Source of the DNA: Flammula alnicola
Taxonomy: Eukaryota; Basidiomycota; Agaricomycetes; Agaricales; Strophariaceae
Direction of reading: 5' to 3'
Assembly (NCBI GenBank): GCA_015499995.1
Contig: JADNRV010000001.1
Span: forward strand, 1,054,001 to 1,118,000
Length of the DNA: 64,000 bases
The notes under the pieces are model-generated. The model ran no database searches and was not told where the DNA came from. It saw nothing but the letters and a program-made list of their open reading frames with translations. Every line of letters begins with the position of its first letter. Positions within the stretch are counted from its first letter, which is position 1. Made by a program: the position numbers and the translations under genes. Below, in pieces: positions 1-9,802 of the stretch.

Positions 1-1353
1 TGTAAGCACGCGCTTGAAATTCTGACCTCCACCATCTTGTCAAGAAGTTAATGATGAATTACCCATTATCCCTTCCGCGCAGGCTCACTGCTTTCCATGA
101 AGCTTTTGGTCTGGCCGCTTGTATCATATACGAATACAGAAATTTCAGACTCTAATAATCCTTTCAGAAGAGGAATCAATTTAATCCGAACTATGGCCTT
201 CATATTGTATGCATGTCATGTACTTAGTTTAATTTATTTGGGTTTGTAGATAAACACATACTAAGGATAAGTGGGCCCACTCGGTGGCCAAATTCTCTTC
301 GGCGTTTAATTGAACAAGGACAGGTTGTTCAAGATCACTATTTTAATCATGACTCGGGAGCCAGATTTTAATTCATAACTGCCGCATCAGCTACCCTCAG
401 GATGCATGTCATTAATTGTAATACTTTAAGTACAGCAACTTGGAGCTCACAGCAGCTGCGTTTGCCCTTCCGGATGCTTACTGAAGTTCAATTATAGTGT
501 CGCGATCTATCGAAACCCACGTGGAAAGACTCATTCATAAAGTAAAATGTCTGGCTAATTTGGTGCAAGAGGATGCTTGAGAAGGATGTGTAGTAGTGAA
601 AGAGATATGTCAGCCTGCGGAATTTTTGCGGAATTTTGCAATGGCCGGATCACAATGCGATAACTGTGAACCTCGAGTGGGGGCAAGTCATTTCATCCAA
701 AGCATCCGATCTCGGAAATCTCGCGTTATGCCGCGGGACCATTATAGACACTATAATGTGCAGCACTATGATAAGCTCAGAGATTGAGCGCGCGAGCATC
801 TATAAATATTACTATAAATTATACTACTACACTATAAAGAGCTCGCGAGAGTAACGCTATCACGTGGCGTGCCCTCACACTCCTGTGACTTTCTTGCCAA
901 ACGCGCCAAGGAGAAAGCTGCTCATCTGCTTTTCTTTCCCTTTTTCATTCTTCTACTGTGCATATTCTCTCGCGTGCAGCTCTTCTCAAATCTTTCCTCG
1001 CTGTGGCAACGATATTTATACTGCAGATACTCAATGCGAGCACCTGCAACATCTGAATACAGAACCAAATTCACTAGGTTGCTGTGTATTCACAAGCTCG
1101 CATCGCCAGGCTCTCGCTCTCTTTGATGCTTTCTCAAGTGAAACATAGCATGCTCTCTGGTGCTTGCTTTGGTAATTCTGCGCTCTCAGAAGTAAATATA
1201 TGCGCTGGATACATACACCCTTCAATGTCGTCTCATGTGCATACATCTGGCAGTCTTCTGGGACGGAAATGGATGCGCCTATCTCTAGTCTCTTGGTTCT
1301 AGAACACCCTCTGGTCCCAACGGAGGTACGGATGGATCCTCTATCTTCGAGCC
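1..1353. other. Intergenic, no supported gene
   Basis: AT-rich sequence with only short, overlapping reading frames that resemble no family I know. A small perfect hairpin (8-bp arms CATTATAG and CTATAATG around ACA) lies near 742-760. A run of TATA-like trinucleotides follows at about 800-840. I see no rRNA, tRNA or transposase signature. Confidence 0.5.
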
Positions 1354-4174
1354 ATGGCCCCCAGGTATGCTCTCATTGCGCTTCTTGTCAGTTTAGCATG
1401 GTTCAAGGAGATTTCCATCTAGATCACGGAAACCGGCCTTGAAACCCCAGAACGTAAATTTATGGTTGCACAAGCTTCTATCGGAGTATTAGCATGCTAA
1501 CACACGGATCTTTCCTCGTCAGAGCAAGATAACGGAGATCGAGTTATTCAGCCACGGCTTGATGCGCTGAACCCGCCATGTCAGTGGACTGTTCATAGCT
1601 CCAATGCCGTTTCAAATAACAAATAGTTCTTCCTTCGAAATTCCGACTCGTCTGCAGCTGGGATATCCCTTGCTCTTGTCACGAGTCAGGTACGATCCAA
1701 ACATTCCTTCAATGTCGTAAAGTGATCCACACGCAACCATCGGCTTCAATGAACAGCGCGACTCGGAAATCTCTCAAGCGGACATTATTCCTGGTCTTAG
1801 CCGCGTCGAAAACGAAAAGGACGACTCTGGTTGCGCACTAAATGGCGCTGAACAACAAAGCACGCCACTGATCAAGGACTATCTCTTAGAATTGCTTGAT
1901 GACAATCGTCCTCCAACAATTGCATCTCATTCCCCGGATTCTTTGCAAACCTCTCATCCGGACCTATTATATACTCCTCCTTTCCGGACCTCTCAGAACA
2001 ACTCGGCTCTCCATATTTCCTCCTCGTCGAATCTGCAAGTTTTCTCAGGACTTACTCATCAAGTCGATGTTGAATCCTGTGAACAACCACCTATCCCCTC
2101 CATAGAGTGCTTTAAATCCACCGGAGGTCGCTCTGACGACATTCTCCCACGCCCAAATTTCGATGGAGAGAAAGAAAGTTTGGAGACCAAGACAAGTCCT
2201 AACCATTGCATCAACCCTGAAAATCATTCCAATATTTATCATTCGCCTTGTCCCAAAATTTCCAAGGCTCCATGCGCACTCAGTGAAAAGGCCGACGATT
2301 CTGAATCCAAACCCTCGGAGCAGGATTCCTCGACTAGTGATGCTTCGCTTACGTTCAGAGGACAACCAGAGCAATCTCACGAGGAAACGGGCATGACTTT
2401 TGTCTCCGATCACCTTAACATTCCCTCGTCTTCGCCAATTGCATATACTGAATACTCACAATCAAACCCTTATTTTGAACCTGCGATAATTTTCCGAGCG
2501 CATAGTCCAGTATGTCAGTTTCGTTCCCGAGAAAACGAATTTTCTCACTTCTTTGATCTCAACAGCACTTTAGAATGGAGGTCGTGGGTACACAAAACTG
2601 TCCCAGTTCCTCGCCCCCGTCATCTCCATCAATGAGTTCGAACTATGTGCCAAGCTCGAGCCCTTTACCTAGCTCAAGTCCAGTGGGGGGTTCATCTCAG
2701 ACGCCTCCATCCTTATCACCTGCAACATCCGACGCATATGTCCAGGCTACTATGTCGGGGGTCGGTGGCCAAGAGGTAAGCGGTCATCGGGTCAATAAAT
2801 GGGCGCTCACAGTAAATTAAGGGACTGTATGCGGATGAAAAATACTCCGCTTTTCCCCATTACTCAATGGAGCGCATGTACTACAGGCCTTCAGAACGGG
2901 TACGTAGGGATCTTATTTCATGTTAATCTTGACCTTGAAGTTCAACGCAGGCCGAAGTCGATGAATCTCTTCTACCGACGTCTCTACATAATCTGGGCTC
3001 AACATCGGAATCACTGGCTCCTTATTCTCTCGACTATTTTGACCAAGTGCCAGAGCCAACAGCGACGCTTACCAGTGCTTCACAATATATTCAAAACAAC
3101 GCTATCAACTATACGCCTATCCAGGGGACCTTTGGGGCAAGCGAACGCCCAGTCGAAACTGGTGCATACCAAAATATTGCTTACAATGCTGGTGCATACG
3201 CACCGATTCAGCAAGAACTAACTCATTACGAAAGTACTCAACAAGAAACTGCTCACACCGACGATATTTCTCCACCGGACATCTCTCAAGCCCCCCAAGC
3301 CATGAAGACACATATAATTCCTCGCCCAAAACGACCTACTCTCGCGGGTCAGCGCCTACAACAGAAGAAACTCTCGAAGCCATTTCGCTCGCCTATCATT
3401 CATCAACCGGTCCGCCTCGCACCAAAACCACCAGCAACGCAGCCTTCAGTGCCTATTGTGACTTCTAGCAATTCCGCAGTTCTCAAGGACACTCGACCAA
3501 GCAAGTCTGCGAGGTCGGTCGAAAAGCCCGACAATGCCGTTGCTTCGTCCTCCTCCCAGACGTTGGACACAAAGATCAAACACAGAACTACCAGGGCCGC
3601 CTCGCAATTCAAGTCTCCGCTGTCTACAACATCTACTGTATTGGATGAGGCAACGCTAGTGAGGTTAGCGCCTACGATCCAATCGCTGGAGCGCAAGCTT
3701 CAACTTCTGAGACGCGCTTTGAAGGTCAGGGAAGATGTCCAAGAAGAGGTTCTCGAAGGGCTCGTCAAAAAATGGTCGGAGGCGGGTAGAGAGGCTGCAT
3801 GGGAGGTTTGGGATGTCGTCAAAGATAACGCTAACTCCGACGAAGGACAGGGTACGAGCCAAGACAAAGGGAAAAAGCGCGCCGTCGATGAGAATTGGGG
3901 ATGGGATGATCCCGGCGACACAAAGAAGCCGAGAGTGGAAGAGAGTGAGAGAAATTGGGGCTGGGATGTTGTTCCCGTCTCTGAAGGCGGCGAAGAGGAG
4001 GCCCATCCGGAAGTAGAGGAGGAGTCTATTGCTAACGAGCAGCGGGAGGAAGAGGGAGAGGAAAGCGCGCCACAATCCACTCTTGGCACGATGTTAATCC
4101 AGTTAGGTATTGCGCGCGAGACTCTGGGTTGGGACGAGGAGGAGGGCAATTTCGTGGACAGACAACCCGAGTAG
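1354..4174 (+). CDS. Sfr1/Mei5-like recombination mediator subunit
   Basis: Probable partner of Swi5 in the complex that helps Rad51/Dmc1 form filaments during recombination. Secure exons are 1757-2509, 2566-2775, 2822-2899 and 2951-4174, all joined in phase 0 with GTATGT, GTAAGC and GTACGT donors; they encode 754 residues. The 5' end is provisional: an ATG at 1354, a 57-nt intron and further short exons up to 1689 fit, but the joins are ambiguous. Most of the protein is Ser/Pro-rich and looks disordered. The C-terminal part has a heptad-like segment and then the motif LVKKWSEAGREAAWEVWD, which matches the conserved Leu/Lys-Trp helix of Sfr1/Mei5. It ends with a motif of type LGI..ETLGWDEEEGNFVD, close to the acidic tail of animal SFR1. 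Two WGWD repeats lie between them. The family call rests on these C-terminal motifs only. Confidence 0.65.
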
Positions 4175-4622
4175 CACAGTGACCTAACCTTTTTGCGGAA
4201 CTCCGAGATGGATGACGATCATACCCGTACAGCTACTTTAATTTTCTCCTTGCCGTGTTGCTATTACTGACGGTGTGTAAATGCTAAAATGGTATGCGGT
4301 TCTTTTGACACGACACGTGGTAATTGCTTCCTTTGCCAGTACTTTGGTCCTTAAGCTTAAAACGTGGAGTTCATTCTCGCGCATGCTAAAGTGGGTATCT
4401 AGTTTCCGTCGCTCTGGATTTACACCGCGTTAGCCTGGACATAAGATACTCGGTCTGTATCCGACCAACGTGAGTATCTTACGGAATATGCATCAGGCGA
4501 CTATAACTCCAGTGCGAAAAGGTGAACTGAATTTATATGCAGCACAATGAAGTCGAATTAATTCGAAACTCGTGAAACTAGTGGGGACTGGCAACCTGTG
4601 CAACTTTTGCGTGACAGTAAAA

Positions 4623-4716
4623 GTGGCCACTACCGAAAAAGGCAAGCCATGCTGGCTTGCCCTTTTTGAACGCCAAAAACGCGTTTTTGCGGCCTTTCTG
4701 TGCTGGCTTCCAGCCA
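4623..4716. repeat. Cluster of short perfect palindromes
   Basis: Four dyads lie within 94 nt. GTGGCCAC is at 4623-4630. A hairpin with 9-bp arms GGCAAGCCA and TGGCTTGCC around TGC spans 4641-4661 and is flanked by AAAAA and TTTTT, extending the stem with one bulge. A 16-bp palindrome with core AACGCGTT is at 4674-4689. A 5-bp stem TGGCT/AGCCA is at 4704-4716. These arms are read directly from the sequence; any function is unknown. Confidence 0.7.
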
Positions 4717-4770
4717 CAACGGAGAGAAAAAGTGAACAAGCCATTTTGTTTAATTTACAATTCAAATGAG

Positions 4771-4877
4771 ATTCTTCGGAGCAGATTTTTTTTAAGTGTC
4801 TAGTTTCTGAGATCTGTGCTACATATGAAGGATATTGAAAGGTTGGACCCACAAAATAAAAATCTGTTCCGAAGAAT
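4771..4877. repeat. 20-bp imperfect inverted repeat
   Basis: The arm at 4771-4790 (ATTCTTCGGAGCAGATTTTT) is the reverse complement of 4858-4877 with one mismatch, and the arms enclose 67 nt. Similarity continues weakly beyond the outer ends. A further 9-bp stem (CCCACGACC with GGTTGTGGG) lies at 4924-4945. It could be a relic of a miniature inverted-repeat element, but I cannot find target-site duplications. Confidence 0.6.
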
Positions 4878-5959
4878 TTATTTAAACTATCAAAGCAAGC
4901 ATTTTTCCTCTTACAAACTAATTCCCACGACCTTTAGGTTGTGGGTCTTGGGGTCATTTCAAAAAAATTTTTGGCGGACGGATGTGATGACCAATCTGCT
5001 CCAGCTTACTTAATACTATTACCTTATCCGTCCATGTTCGTGCTTTCCTTCCTTCCACCATGACATTCCGTGCAGAGATTTCATCGACCACTGTTTCTGG
5101 TCTGTTTGTGCCAGTCCGCCATTTTACCGGGTAGTCTTTTGATGGACCCCACCTCACCTTTCCTGAATATTTGGGTTTTTCACCTGATATTTCTGCTACA
5201 TCTACCCTGGACTTTGTCGTTGGCTCCAGCAATGATTTACTGCCTTCTGTAAAACCCAGATGTCCATCTCAAACTGTCATATTATACTCAAGTCATGTTT
5301 TTTCTTCTCTCTCCACGGGCGTCAGGTCCAGTTTCGGTCTTCTTTGTCTTTTCTATTCCCATTCACTTAACTTACCAGCGAACGTCACCGGCGGCCGCCC
5401 AGTGTAGATGTAATACTCAGATGTCATTGAGTTGTAAATTTGGAAATATTTTTTGACAGCTTTGCCGTCTGATATACTCCTCTATATGATAAGAATGCTG
5501 ATCAGCGTTTACTTTAATGAAAGGGGAGTGGGCATTGCCGGTCCTGACCGGCCCTACGTGACTTATCTGTATCTGTTGAGGTTGTGAAGATGTGCAGCAT
5601 GGCCGTTTCGACAGTGGTGGGTCGGAGTTTGAAATAGCAGAGCATTGCCTGTCCCCAAAACTAGTGGGTCCTTGTTGGCATCCATGCCCAGAGGTATTTG
5701 GCCTGACCGTGCGAATTTTAGACTCATTATGTAATCAGTACATGTGCCACACGGTCATGACTCTCTCCACGCACGCCTTCAAGTTCTTTCAAGAGCGCCC
5801 TCATCATCCGCGCCCGTGTCGGAAACACACAGCGCTTTCACAAACCCACACATTCTCACTTTTAAACACAAACCACAAACTTACATGTACGCTCGTATCT
5901 ATGACCCAAGATATCCCCGCATTCACTAACGCCCATCCTTATTTAGTACGACCCGCGAC

Positions 5960-6823
5960 ATGTCCAGGTCTAGAAGCGCCAGTCTCGAGATCGTCCCGCC
6001 GACCGGTTCGCGTGCCCGAGGCCTTGCCGATGTAATGGACGCCATGTTCAAGGATAACAACAACCAAAACGACGACGATAGCAAGGACTTCGAGGATGCT
6101 GATGCCGAAGCGGATGAGATCGAAGAGGAAGCGCCAGCCCCAAAGGCGGGGGCTGCCAGCGTGGTGAGTAACACTCGCCTCTGATGCCGCTCTGCCTCAT
6201 CTCAAATTCTATTACAGTCAAATGTACCAAATGCACCAGTACCATGCGAGCGCTGCGTGCGCACGGGAAAGACATGCAAAGGGGTGGCGGGCTCTCGGTG
6301 CGAGTACTGCAAGCGCTTGAAACAGAAGTGTTCGAACAGCACTGGTCCAGCGCGGGGCAAACATGCTGGTATATATATATATTCCTTTTCCATCTCTGCA
6401 CTGTTATCTGATCTGCTCCCTATGAAAGCACCAAAGAAGACCCCCGACTCAGCGGCACCCCCAAAGGCTGCCTCCTCTAAGGCTGCCCAAGCTAAGGCTA
6501 CCTCCACCGAAGCAGGCCAACTGAAGCGCAAATCGCCTCCCAAAGGCGGCGAACCTACGAACGGCGATGTGGATGGTCACAGTATGGATGGCGAAGGTAG
6601 CATTGACTATGAAGACGGGCACGAGCCCCCGCCTCGGCTGAACAAGAAGCGGCGGATTTCGAAGGGCTCTTCCGGGCCATCGCGTGCGCAGCTTTCCAAG
6701 GCTGTCGACGACATGGAGGCGTCCATCAAGCGCATCCAATCATCCGTTTCGAAGGAAGTGGAGAAGATGAACGGCATCATCAAAACGCTCAACACCAAGA
6801 TCAAGGAAATGGACGAGGAGTAG
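5960..6823 (+). CDS. Small acidic protein with Zn2Cys6-type cysteine cluster
   Basis: 249 residues from exons 5960-6163, 6218-6368 and 6429-6823. The first intron has a GTGAGT donor and TTACAG acceptor. The second intron (60 nt, donor in a TA repeat) is a multiple of three, so its retention would not shift the frame. After a Ser/Arg start and an acidic stretch, residues 78-106 have the spacing C-x2-C-x6-C-x7-C-x2-C-x6-C, which fits a fungal Zn2Cys6 DNA-binding cluster. An Ala/Lys-rich linker and a C-terminal coiled coil (about 200-249, ending KIKEMDEE) follow. There is no room for the large regulatory domain of typical Zn2Cys6 activators. Role unknown; possibly a small DNA-binding or competitor protein. 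Confidence 0.75.
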
Positions 6824-7235
6824 GTCTACTTGATTATGGATGGAAGGAGGCACATGAGCAGAACACGGACCTTCGCTTCCATTATTTAACGATGTTGGCA
6901 CTTGCAAGTGTTTGGTTTTTCCTTTTCTTATTTCACTCTTCTTGTTATGTCTATGGATTTGTACTTACTAGCACTGGTTAATATCTCTGTAATTTCCATA
7001 CCTCTCGCTATCAAACTGCTATCGACATAGGGCTTGCTACCTACTTGCTTTGTGCACCGCAAGTGACTGACCCAATCAAAGCCCACTCCACGTGATTGTC
7101 TTTATGTATCGAGACCTATCGAGACACTGTTGTCAGACAGTTCAGGATCGCTACGCGGAGCTCCAGAAGTTTATAAGGCTCTACCATATATAAGATCACT
7201 TCCTAACCCAAATCACCTGTTATTTTTGTTTGAAT
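6824..7235. other. Intergenic (3' UTR and promoter)
   Basis: Pyrimidine-rich sequence after the Zn-cluster gene, then the upstream region of the dehydrogenase gene. The only notable element is a TATA-like box, listed separately. Confidence 0.5.
7187..7194 (+). promoter_or_regulatory. TATA-like box before the SDR gene
   Basis: TATATAAG lies 42 nt upstream of the ATG at 7236, a plausible spacing for a short leader in a TATA-containing fungal promoter. Assigned by motif and position only. Confidence 0.4.
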
Positions 7236-8030
7236 ATGCCTCCCAACCCATTCATTCTCGTAGCTCCAGGCGCAACGCGCGGTCTCGGCCTCGCCCTCAC
7301 ACGACAATTCCTCCGCACTACTACACTTCCTGTATACGCGAGCCACCGCACTGAGGCGTCCGAAAGACAAGTGAAAAAGAGGATTTTGGAACCCCTCAAA
7401 GATGTAGATCCCGCGAGATTAAACCTCCTTAAGCTCGACCTCACCTCGGAGAACAGTATCGCGGCCGCCGCACTCAGTCTCTCTGAATCGCTGGAAGAGA
7501 AAGGTCTGAGCGACGCCTTTATTCATACGGCGTTCATCACCGGCGGGATGCTCTTCCCAGAGAAAAAGCCTTCAGACCTGGACTGGGAGATTATCAAGGA
7601 GACCTTCCAAATCAACGTCATATCCCACCTTCTCATCATTAAGCACTTTTCGCGCTTTCTTCCCACCAGCTCACAAGTGGGCCTGCTTCACCCAGCGAAA
7701 TGGGTCCATGTAACAGCGCGTGTGGGCTCTATCGGAGACAACAAGCGCGGCGGGTGGTACTCTTACCGGTCGTCCAAAGCGGCGCTCAACCAAGTGATCA
7801 GGACGTTCGACAGACACCTGGAACAGCAGAAGATGCAGGCGATCGCCGTTGGTGTTCACCCTGGTACCGTCAAGACCGATCTAAGCAGAGGGTTTTGGGA
7901 ATCGGCGGCGAAGAAGGAGCTGTTTGAACCTATGGATGCAGCGACCAACCTCGTAGATGTCGTGGGGAACCTTTCCACCAGTCAACGTGGAAAGGTATGG
8001 GATTGGGCGGGCCAGGAAGTCCCATGGTAA
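7236..8030 (+). CDS. Short-chain dehydrogenase/reductase
   Basis: A single uninterrupted exon of 264 residues, unusual in this intron-rich window. The N-terminal nucleotide-binding motif reads GATRGLG. The catalytic signature is a serine in ARVGSIGD followed by the Tyr-Lys pair YRSSK, and the PG segment HPGTVKTDLS follows, as in the C-factor-like group of SDR enzymes. The ATG at 7236 (MPPNP) is the first ATG; nothing supports a longer start. Presumably a cytosolic NAD(P)-dependent oxidoreductase. The substrate cannot be read from the sequence and the flanking genes give no pathway hint. Confidence 0.88.
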   Translation: MPPNPFILVAPGATRGLGLALTRQFLRTTTLPVYASHRTEASERQVKKRILEPLKDVDPARLNLLKLDLTSENSIAAAALSLSESLEEKGLSDAFIHTAFITGGMLFPEKKPSDLDWEIIKETFQINVISHLLIIKHFSRFLPTSSQVGLLHPAKWVHVTARVGSIGDNKRGGWYSYRSSKAALNQVIRTFDRHLEQQKMQAIAVGVHPGTVKTDLSRGFWESAAKKELFEPMDAATNLVDVVGNLSTSQRGKVWDWAGQEVPW

Positions 8031-8661
8031 TCTATAATATTAAGCCCTTTAAAAAGTGGGTGCCAATTGGGATATTCCTTCTAAAGGCTCAGCTACTGAA
8101 CTGACTACCTTCAAGCCAGTCATTGCCCAGTAACGAAGCTATGTACAAGTTTAAGAAGTTTATACCACAGAGTCAAAAGAGTGCATTCCCATTGTAACGC
8201 ATTATTGTATATTTAAACGCCTGTACTCAACCGTGGCTCGAAAGGTTCCTGCAAGGTTGCAGCCGAGAAACGGTAACTTTGTGATTAGGGGCTACGACAT
8301 ACATACGTCATGATCGCTGAAGGCGCTGCCGGCGCCAAATAGTAACGGTCCCGCGCGTACCTTTTATACCGATCTTGACCAAAACCTTCACTACTGGATG
8401 GTCGGGAAAGAGTTTTAAAATCTCGCCAGCCCCGCAATTCCAATACACAACCTAAAAGCTTACCTGTCGAGGCGCCCGATGTTTCTGTTTATGTTAAACC
8501 ACCGGTCTGTATCCTAGTACTTTTAGCCACACAGTCAATATTCGTTTGTTTTGATTTCTCCCAACGATCGGTATAAATTCAAGTGTTCTAAGTCTCTACC
8601 ACGTCAAACGCCTCTAGATATAAGTCAACATCTCCTACATCTCTCATCAACAAATCTACAC
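8031..8661. other. Intergenic, nothing recognised
   Basis: 631 nt with no open frame of note and no repeat. The last 100 nt before 8662 are pyrimidine-rich and probably form the promoter and leader of the next gene. Confidence 0.5.
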
Positions 8662-9356
8662 ATGTCTATCCTTCCAACTATCCCGATTTCTATCCAAGGC
8701 GTGTTACACAGCTGGGTCACCAAACTCTCCGTCAGCTTCTCGGACACGATGGCGATTATTGAGGCTTTCCTTGACTCGAGCATAGACTGGGACTACCTTT
8801 TCTTGGTCGCCACTACCTGGTTGTTGTCCAGGGCCATCATGATCGCTCTGGGTGTCTCGTTTGGCTGGATGTGCGGGACTCGGCTTTACCGTCTGGGCGT
8901 CCGGTTAACGAGGAAACCCCCCGCCATGGAGGCTGCTGGAATTAAGACATGGGAAGAATCGCCCGGCCCAGACACATCTTACGAAGCTCTCTCTAGCCAT
9001 ATGCATGACTCGGCGAGCGCTTCTGACTCCGAATTCCAGCTGGTCGGTCTCCTCGGCTGGCCTATAAACGTGGCCACTGACTTGGCGGGCTTGCACACCC
9101 CTCCAGTAAGTATATACGCCTGACCACAACATGCCCTCCGCGAAACTGATGTCAATGACTCCCTCCTAACACTACGCAGGTGACTCCAGTCCGAACATTT
9201 GCAGATTCTTTGCCTGAGGTCGCACACACATCCTTCGAGCTTTCAGATGTTAGCACCCCAACGCCACTTTCTGCTCCTGCTCGACGAAGACGAAAGCCCG
9301 TCTTCCATAAAAAGCAGAACCGCCGTCAACCTAAAGTCGATGCCGATGCCGAATAG
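8662..9356 (+). CDS. Hypothetical small membrane protein
   Basis: 206 residues from exons 8662-9105 and 9180-9356, joined across a 74-nt intron (GTAAGT donor, ACGCAG acceptor). I do not recognise the family. A hydrophobic stretch at about residues 47-73 (DYLFLVATTWLL... to GVSFGWMC) can form one transmembrane helix or a hairpin. The C-terminal half is polar, with many Ser/Asp residues and a basic patch (ARRRRKPV) near the end. The ATG at 8662 is chosen because it is the first ATG in the frame. It is convergent with the ALAS gene. Confidence 0.6.
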
Positions 9357-9802
9357 ACAGGTCCTTGGATGTACATATAATATTTACTCGCATTCCTCCA
9401 GCAGTACAGCCTAATTTTTGGCTAAATATGACAGAATCGACGATTGGTGCATGAGTAGCTCACTCGAAACTTTAGCGTTTAAATATTTACCGGAATCCAA
9501 GACACGCTGGAAAGACAAGTATAAGGCGCATCAAAGCGCACACCGACAACAATCGATATTCCATCCTCCACCTACTACTACAACAACGCAACTACAAAAT
9601 GTGTATTGATTTTCTCATAGAAGAACAACTGCAACGTGGGAATCATCGATAGCAAACGAGCGTCCAACGGGAAGACAAGACGGAAGAAAATATGCTCCGA
9701 CTTTCTGAAAAGAGTACAGCAGGATGTGAATCGTGTACGAGGTGGAATTCCAGAAAAAAAAAGGTGCGACACGGAGAAAAAAGAAGACCAAACCGGTGGT
9801 TC
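9357..9802. other. Intergenic between convergent genes
   Basis: Two 3' ends face each other here. I see only A-rich tracts (for example about 9752-9763) and no gene. Confidence 0.5.

Larger units (their letters stand above)
4175..5959. other. Intergenic, hairpin-rich spacer
   Basis: No convincing gene in 1.8 kb. It holds a cluster of palindromes and inverted repeats at 4620-4945 (listed separately). A 92-codon minus-strand frame (4954-5232) has protein-like composition but no recognisable family or start context. The last 150 nt before 5960 are pyrimidine-rich, as expected for the promoter and leader of the next gene. Confidence 0.5.

Noticed and set aside
6369..6385. TA dinucleotide run as a microsatellite
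   Set aside because: Only about eight repeats, part of an intron donor; not reported as a separate repeat.
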